Part shown: piece by piece, positions 55,601 through 58,122 of the stretch
How positions within the stretch are numbered: the first letter of the stretch is position 1
Layout of the letters: the number at the start of each line of letters is the position of its first letter
DNA from: Candidatus Zhuqueibacterota bacterium
Lineage (GTDB): Bacteria; Zhuqueibacterota; Zhuqueibacteria; Oceanimicrobiales; Oceanimicrobiaceae
Assembly (NCBI GenBank): GCA_029262035.1
Contig: JAJDAE010000088.1
Span: forward strand, 1 to 58,122
DNA length: 58,122 nt
Reading direction: 5' to 3'
Made by a program: the position numbers and the translations under genes
Notes under the pieces: generated by a model
What the model saw: the letters and a program-made list of their open reading frames with translations, nothing else
Databases searched by the model: none
Told to the model about the DNA's origin: nothing

Positions 55601-56344
55601 TTAAAAAATAAATGGAATTAATGCCTTGCGTGTCGCGGGAAGTTCCGGAAACTGTAACAGATATTTATGTTTTTGTGACGTGGCCTGTGCAAGAAGCGTC
55701 GCTAGCATCCAGCAAAAAGCCGCTGCTGCCGATGAATTCCAGGTTATCATGGCAAAACCACCCCATTGCAAAATTTCTCCCAAATAGCCAGGGCAAAACA
55801 CTATTTTATGTAGCCCTGAATCAAGAGCATCTGTTTCATTTTTTTTAGGGGTCATTCTAATATTTGCCGTTATTTGGATTAAAAAACCTAGCCCTAATAT
55901 CAGGCTCCCGCTGATGAAAGCCATATTCTGCATCCAGGATACAGCGTATGCCGGCCAAAGCCAACCTAAACAATAGCCATTTATAAGCGCATTTATTGAC
56001 ACGATAGCAGACAACATTTTTGTATTAGCTATCTGCGTTTCGTGGTGCGATGGGTTGATGAGGTTAAATACGATTTTAACCGTAAAGTGTATTATCCAGA
56101 ATGAAAAAAATATCCAGGTAATTTCTGTCTTCGCGTGATTTCCTGATAAAAAAACTGTTGCAAAAACAATGATTGAAAGCAATCCCGGCAGTATAAATCC
56201 GGGATTAATATTTTTTTTGGGTGGAATTAATTTAGGAACTATCTCACGATTTAGATTTAATACAGTTGGTAATGATACTAAGGAGAGAAATGTCCACCCG
56301 ATTACAAATATATTAAAAAACTGCTCGGTGATTTGAAAAGACAT
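55601..56344 (-). CDS. Integral membrane protein, steroid 5-alpha-reductase C-terminal/DUF1295-like
   Basis: The 247 residues form about seven hydrophobic helices. The C-terminal part has the family-like segment DSGLHKIVFCPGYLGEILQWGGFAMITWN and then LAQATSQKHKYLLQFPELPATRKALIPFIF, as in DUF1295 and isoprenylcysteine methyltransferase-like proteins. The substrate is unknown. Its ATG shares one base with the stop of the PCu(A)C gene (TAATG), so it belongs to the same operon as the SCO and PCu(A)C genes. Confidence 0.7.
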   Translation of the reverse strand: MSFQITEQFFNIFVIGWTFLSLVSLPTVLNLNREIVPKLIPPKKNINPGFILPGLLSIIVFATVFLSGNHAKTEITWIFFSFWIIHFTVKIVFNLINPSHHETQIANTKMLSAIVSINALINGYCLGWLWPAYAVSWMQNMAFISGSLILGLGFLIQITANIRMTPKKNETDALDSGLHKIVFCPGYLGEILQWGGFAMITWNSSAAAAFCWMLATLLAQATSQKHKYLLQFPELPATRKALIPFIF

Positions 56345-56886
56345 TAAAATATCTTGACGTTTGAAGTTACAGTTATTGGGGCAGTTTTTTCAAATCGTAG
56401 GTCGATGGAAAACTCATCACCGATTTTAAGCGCCTGTTTGAGACCGATAAGCATAATGTGATATCCAGCAGGCTTTAGTTCAACCGTCTTTCCTCCCGGG
56501 ATTTCAATGCCTTCTTCTATTTTTTTCATGCTCATACGATCTTGATCCATCTTCGATTCATGAATTTCTACTACTTTTGCCACTTTGCTTGTGGCACTGA
56601 GTAAGCGATCCGGTTTGCCACCCTTATTCTCAATTTTGAGATAAACAACGCCGTTTACGTTGCTGGCGCAGCATGCAGCTTTTTTAGAAGTTTTTTCGTC
56701 TGTAGTGCAACAGGCGGAGTTGGCAGTATGTTTATCGTTGTTTTCATTTTCGCATTTAGCTGAGTCAACCAATTCAACCGGTCGTGACCAAACACCGGAC
56801 ACCGTGATTTCCGGTTCAGATTGATTGCAGCCAAAAGAAATCAGTGCAGCGAAAATTAGCAAATGTACATTATTTAATAATTTCAT
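56344..56886 (-). CDS. PCu(A)C-type copper chaperone lipoprotein with Cys-rich insertion
   Basis: The 180 residues have a lipoprotein signal (ISFGC20). The PCu(A)C fold starts at VSGVWSRP (29-36) and resumes at NGVVYLKIENKG (78-89), with copper ligands H109, M120, H143 and M145. Between residues 37 and 77 is a 40-residue insertion with C45, C59-C60 and C72-C73 plus a His, absent from the usual short loop of the family. The protein delivers Cu(I) to the CuA or CuB site of respiratory enzymes together with SCO. SCO and a cytochrome c precede it in the operon. Confidence 0.88.
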   Translation of the reverse strand: MKLLNNVHLLIFAALISFGCNQSEPEITVSGVWSRPVELVDSAKCENENNDKHTANSACCTTDEKTSKKAACCASNVNGVVYLKIENKGGKPDRLLSATSKVAKVVEIHESKMDQDRMSMKKIEEGIEIPGGKTVELKPAGYHIMLIGLKQALKIGDEFSIDLRFEKTAPITVTSNVKIF

Positions 56887-56895
56887 TTTATCCTC

Positions 56896-57477
56896 TTAAT
56901 TTTTTTGTGAAAGTAACAGTCTTATATCATGGGCAATGTCTTCTGGAGGTGCGTCATTGGAGTGCTTTAATTGCCAGATGCTCTCCTTATTTAAAATATA
57001 AATATAACCGGTATGATTCATCAAATAACCTGCAGCACTTTCGCTGATTATTACTTTTTCGCGGTAAACACCATAACCCCGATACACTTGGTCAAGTTGC
57101 TCTGTACTACCGGTCAGGCCGAGAAATTTTTCACTGAAAACTTTCAAGTGCGCCTTTAGTTTTTCGGGCGTGTCGCGGTCAGGATCTACCGTAATATAAA
57201 CAAATTCTGTCCTTTCCTGTTCTTCAGAGGACAGTTGATCCTGAACTCGTTTCCAAGTAGAAAGTGTTAAAGGGCAGACATCCGGGCAGAAGGTAAAACC
57301 AAAGAACAGCATGATGATTTTGCCTTTATTTTCACTCAGGGTAAAAGAGTTGCCATGCTGATCACTCAAAGTGAAATCGGTGAAAGGCATTTCTGGAAGT
57401 TCGGTTCCCTTAAATGATTCCGGGCCACAGGCAATAAAAAAACAAAGACAATACAATATGAGTTTTATTATTTTCAT
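56896..57477 (-). CDS. SCO1/SenC-type copper and thiol-redox lipoprotein
   Basis: The 193 residues start at the ATG at 57477; the longer frame reaches into the upstream gene. A lipoprotein signal ends FFIAC17. The thioredoxin-like domain has the copper-binding C64-x3-C68 (TFCPDVCP) and H155 (MNHTGYIYIL), together with FVYITVDPDRDTPEKL. SCO proteins assemble copper centres of cytochrome oxidase or nitrous oxide reductase. The operon position implies a copper enzyme further upstream, beyond the right edge. Confidence 0.93.
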   Translation of the reverse strand: MKIIKLILYCLCFFIACGPESFKGTELPEMPFTDFTLSDQHGNSFTLSENKGKIIMLFFGFTFCPDVCPLTLSTWKRVQDQLSSEEQERTEFVYITVDPDRDTPEKLKAHLKVFSEKFLGLTGSTEQLDQVYRGYGVYREKVIISESAAGYLMNHTGYIYILNKESIWQLKHSNDAPPEDIAHDIRLLLSQKN

Positions 57478-57490
57478 GTTATTTATTCCG

Positions 57491-57940
57491 TTATTCTTTA
57501 ATGAGTGTACGTGTGTAAAGATAGACTGAATGCAAATCTGCATCGGGTAGCATATTTTTCCAGCTCATCATTGCAGTGCCTTCAATTCCATTCATTATTA
57601 TATATAGTCTGGCTTGCTCCGAAAAAAAATGAGCCTGTTCCTGGTCGCTCAAATCTGAGGGCTTGTAAATCAGCGCATCGTTGTTAACGCCTTCTCCGTC
57701 ACCGCGGTGACCGTGGCATGGCGCACAAATCTGATCGAACAAAGCACGGCCTCGTTCAAGTTGCTGCTTGGTGGCCGTAGGAATTGGTTGATCGTATGCT
57801 TCTCCTAGTTGTATTTTTATCTTGTTGCGAAGTTCTGTTCGTCTAACACTTAAGCTTGAGTCGGTTTCTTCTTTTGGATTATTGCAAGATATTATAGAAA
57901 TTAGCAAAGCAATTATTGGAAGAATGTGTTTTTTTTTCAT
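57491..57940 (-). CDS. Monoheme cytochrome c lipoprotein
   Basis: The 149 residues start at the ATG at 57940. A lipoprotein signal (LLISIISC19) precedes a class I cytochrome c domain with C72-x2-C75-H76 (ICAPCHGHRGDGEG) and possible Met ligands in GTAMMSWKNMLPDAD. It starts the visible part of the minus-strand cluster with SCO and PCu(A)C, and is probably an electron carrier for a copper-containing terminal reductase or oxidase. Confidence 0.9.
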   Translation of the reverse strand: MKKKHILPIIALLISIISCNNPKEETDSSLSVRRTELRNKIKIQLGEAYDQPIPTATKQQLERGRALFDQICAPCHGHRGDGEGVNNDALIYKPSDLSDQEQAHFFSEQARLYIIMNGIEGTAMMSWKNMLPDADLHSVYLYTRTLIKE

Positions 57941-58122
57941 GAAATAAAAATGATTCGTTTGTGCTTGCCGCATTTGGTTTATTTATTATTATCTCTGCGT
58001 ACAAAAGACGTTATTTCGATATTAGTACTTTGTTAAAAAAAGTACGTGATTCGAATTCATTAAATTTAAAGTAAAGAAACTTAGATAATTGATGTTTTGG
58101 GAGGTCGAAAAATTCTATTTTT

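Overview
The window reads as a chromosomal respiratory island from an anaerobically respiring, probably facultative, Gram-negative-like bacterium. It has lipoprotein signals, a Tat signal, periplasmic multiheme cytochromes, an Alternative Complex III and a Thermus-style narC-led nitrate reductase operon. The mix of ACIII, Nar, a group 3b [NiFe]-hydrogenase and LemA/TPM proteins in a moderately AT-rich genome suggests an FCB-type lineage such as Calditrichota/KSB1. That placement is inference, because there is no rRNA or other phylogenetic marker here. I saw no tRNA, rRNA, CRISPR array or complete insertion sequence.

Layout. 1-4.6 kb: a partial gene at the left edge, a membrane protein of unknown function, endonuclease III (nth) with a tiny leader ORF, then a TPM-domain protein, a nucleotidyltransferase-like protein and LemA. 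4.7-9.3 kb: hexameric glutamate dehydrogenase with a clear terminator, then a 1025-residue receiver-like plus pyruvate/PEP-binding fusion protein. 9.5-14.9 kb: a group 3b hydrogenase operon (beta, a cyclic-nucleotide-binding protein, gamma, delta, alpha, maturation protease, zinc-less HypA) behind a good sigma-54 promoter candidate. 15.5-21.8 kb, minus strand: two diheme cytochrome c peroxidase-like proteins, a Tat-exported Rieske protein, an arsenite-oxidase-family molybdoenzyme and a cupredoxin. This is the gene content of an iodate reductase (idr) locus rather than an arsenite oxidase locus. 22-25.8 kb: a membrane histidine kinase and its sigma-54 activator response regulator. 26.2-37 kb: narC-narG-narH-narJ-narI and two NarK-type transporters, preceded by a sigma-54-like promoter and an upstream dyad. 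37.2-44.9 kb: ActA-F of Alternative Complex III. 45 kb: a Ric/YtfE di-iron repair protein. 45.7-53.8 kb: two paralogous hybrid histidine kinases, a truncated PAS-kinase remnant and another kinase-receiver protein. 53.9-58.1 kb: a DUF3179 lipoprotein, a CheX-like protein, and on the minus strand a cytochrome c, SCO, PCu(A)C and 5-alpha-reductase-like cluster that suggests a copper respiratory enzyme lies just beyond the right edge.

How the parts fit (inference). Quinol can be oxidised either by NarGHI at the cytoplasmic face (nitrate to nitrite, with NarK transporters moving the ions) or by ACIII, which feeds periplasmic cytochromes and cupredoxins. Those carriers could serve the Idr-type molybdoenzyme in the periplasm, with the two diheme peroxidases removing reactive by-products. 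The hydrogenase balances NAD(P)H and H2. Ric repairs clusters damaged by reactive nitrogen species. The sigma-54 activator sits between the idr and nar operons, and sigma-54-like promoters precede both nar and the hydrogenase, so one circuit may control several of these modules. The most interesting features are the idr-like locus in this setting, the HypA without its zinc domain, the sigma-54 sites, the hairpin that would hide the ribosome binding site of the cNMP-binding gene, and the Cys-rich insertion in the PCu(A)C protein.
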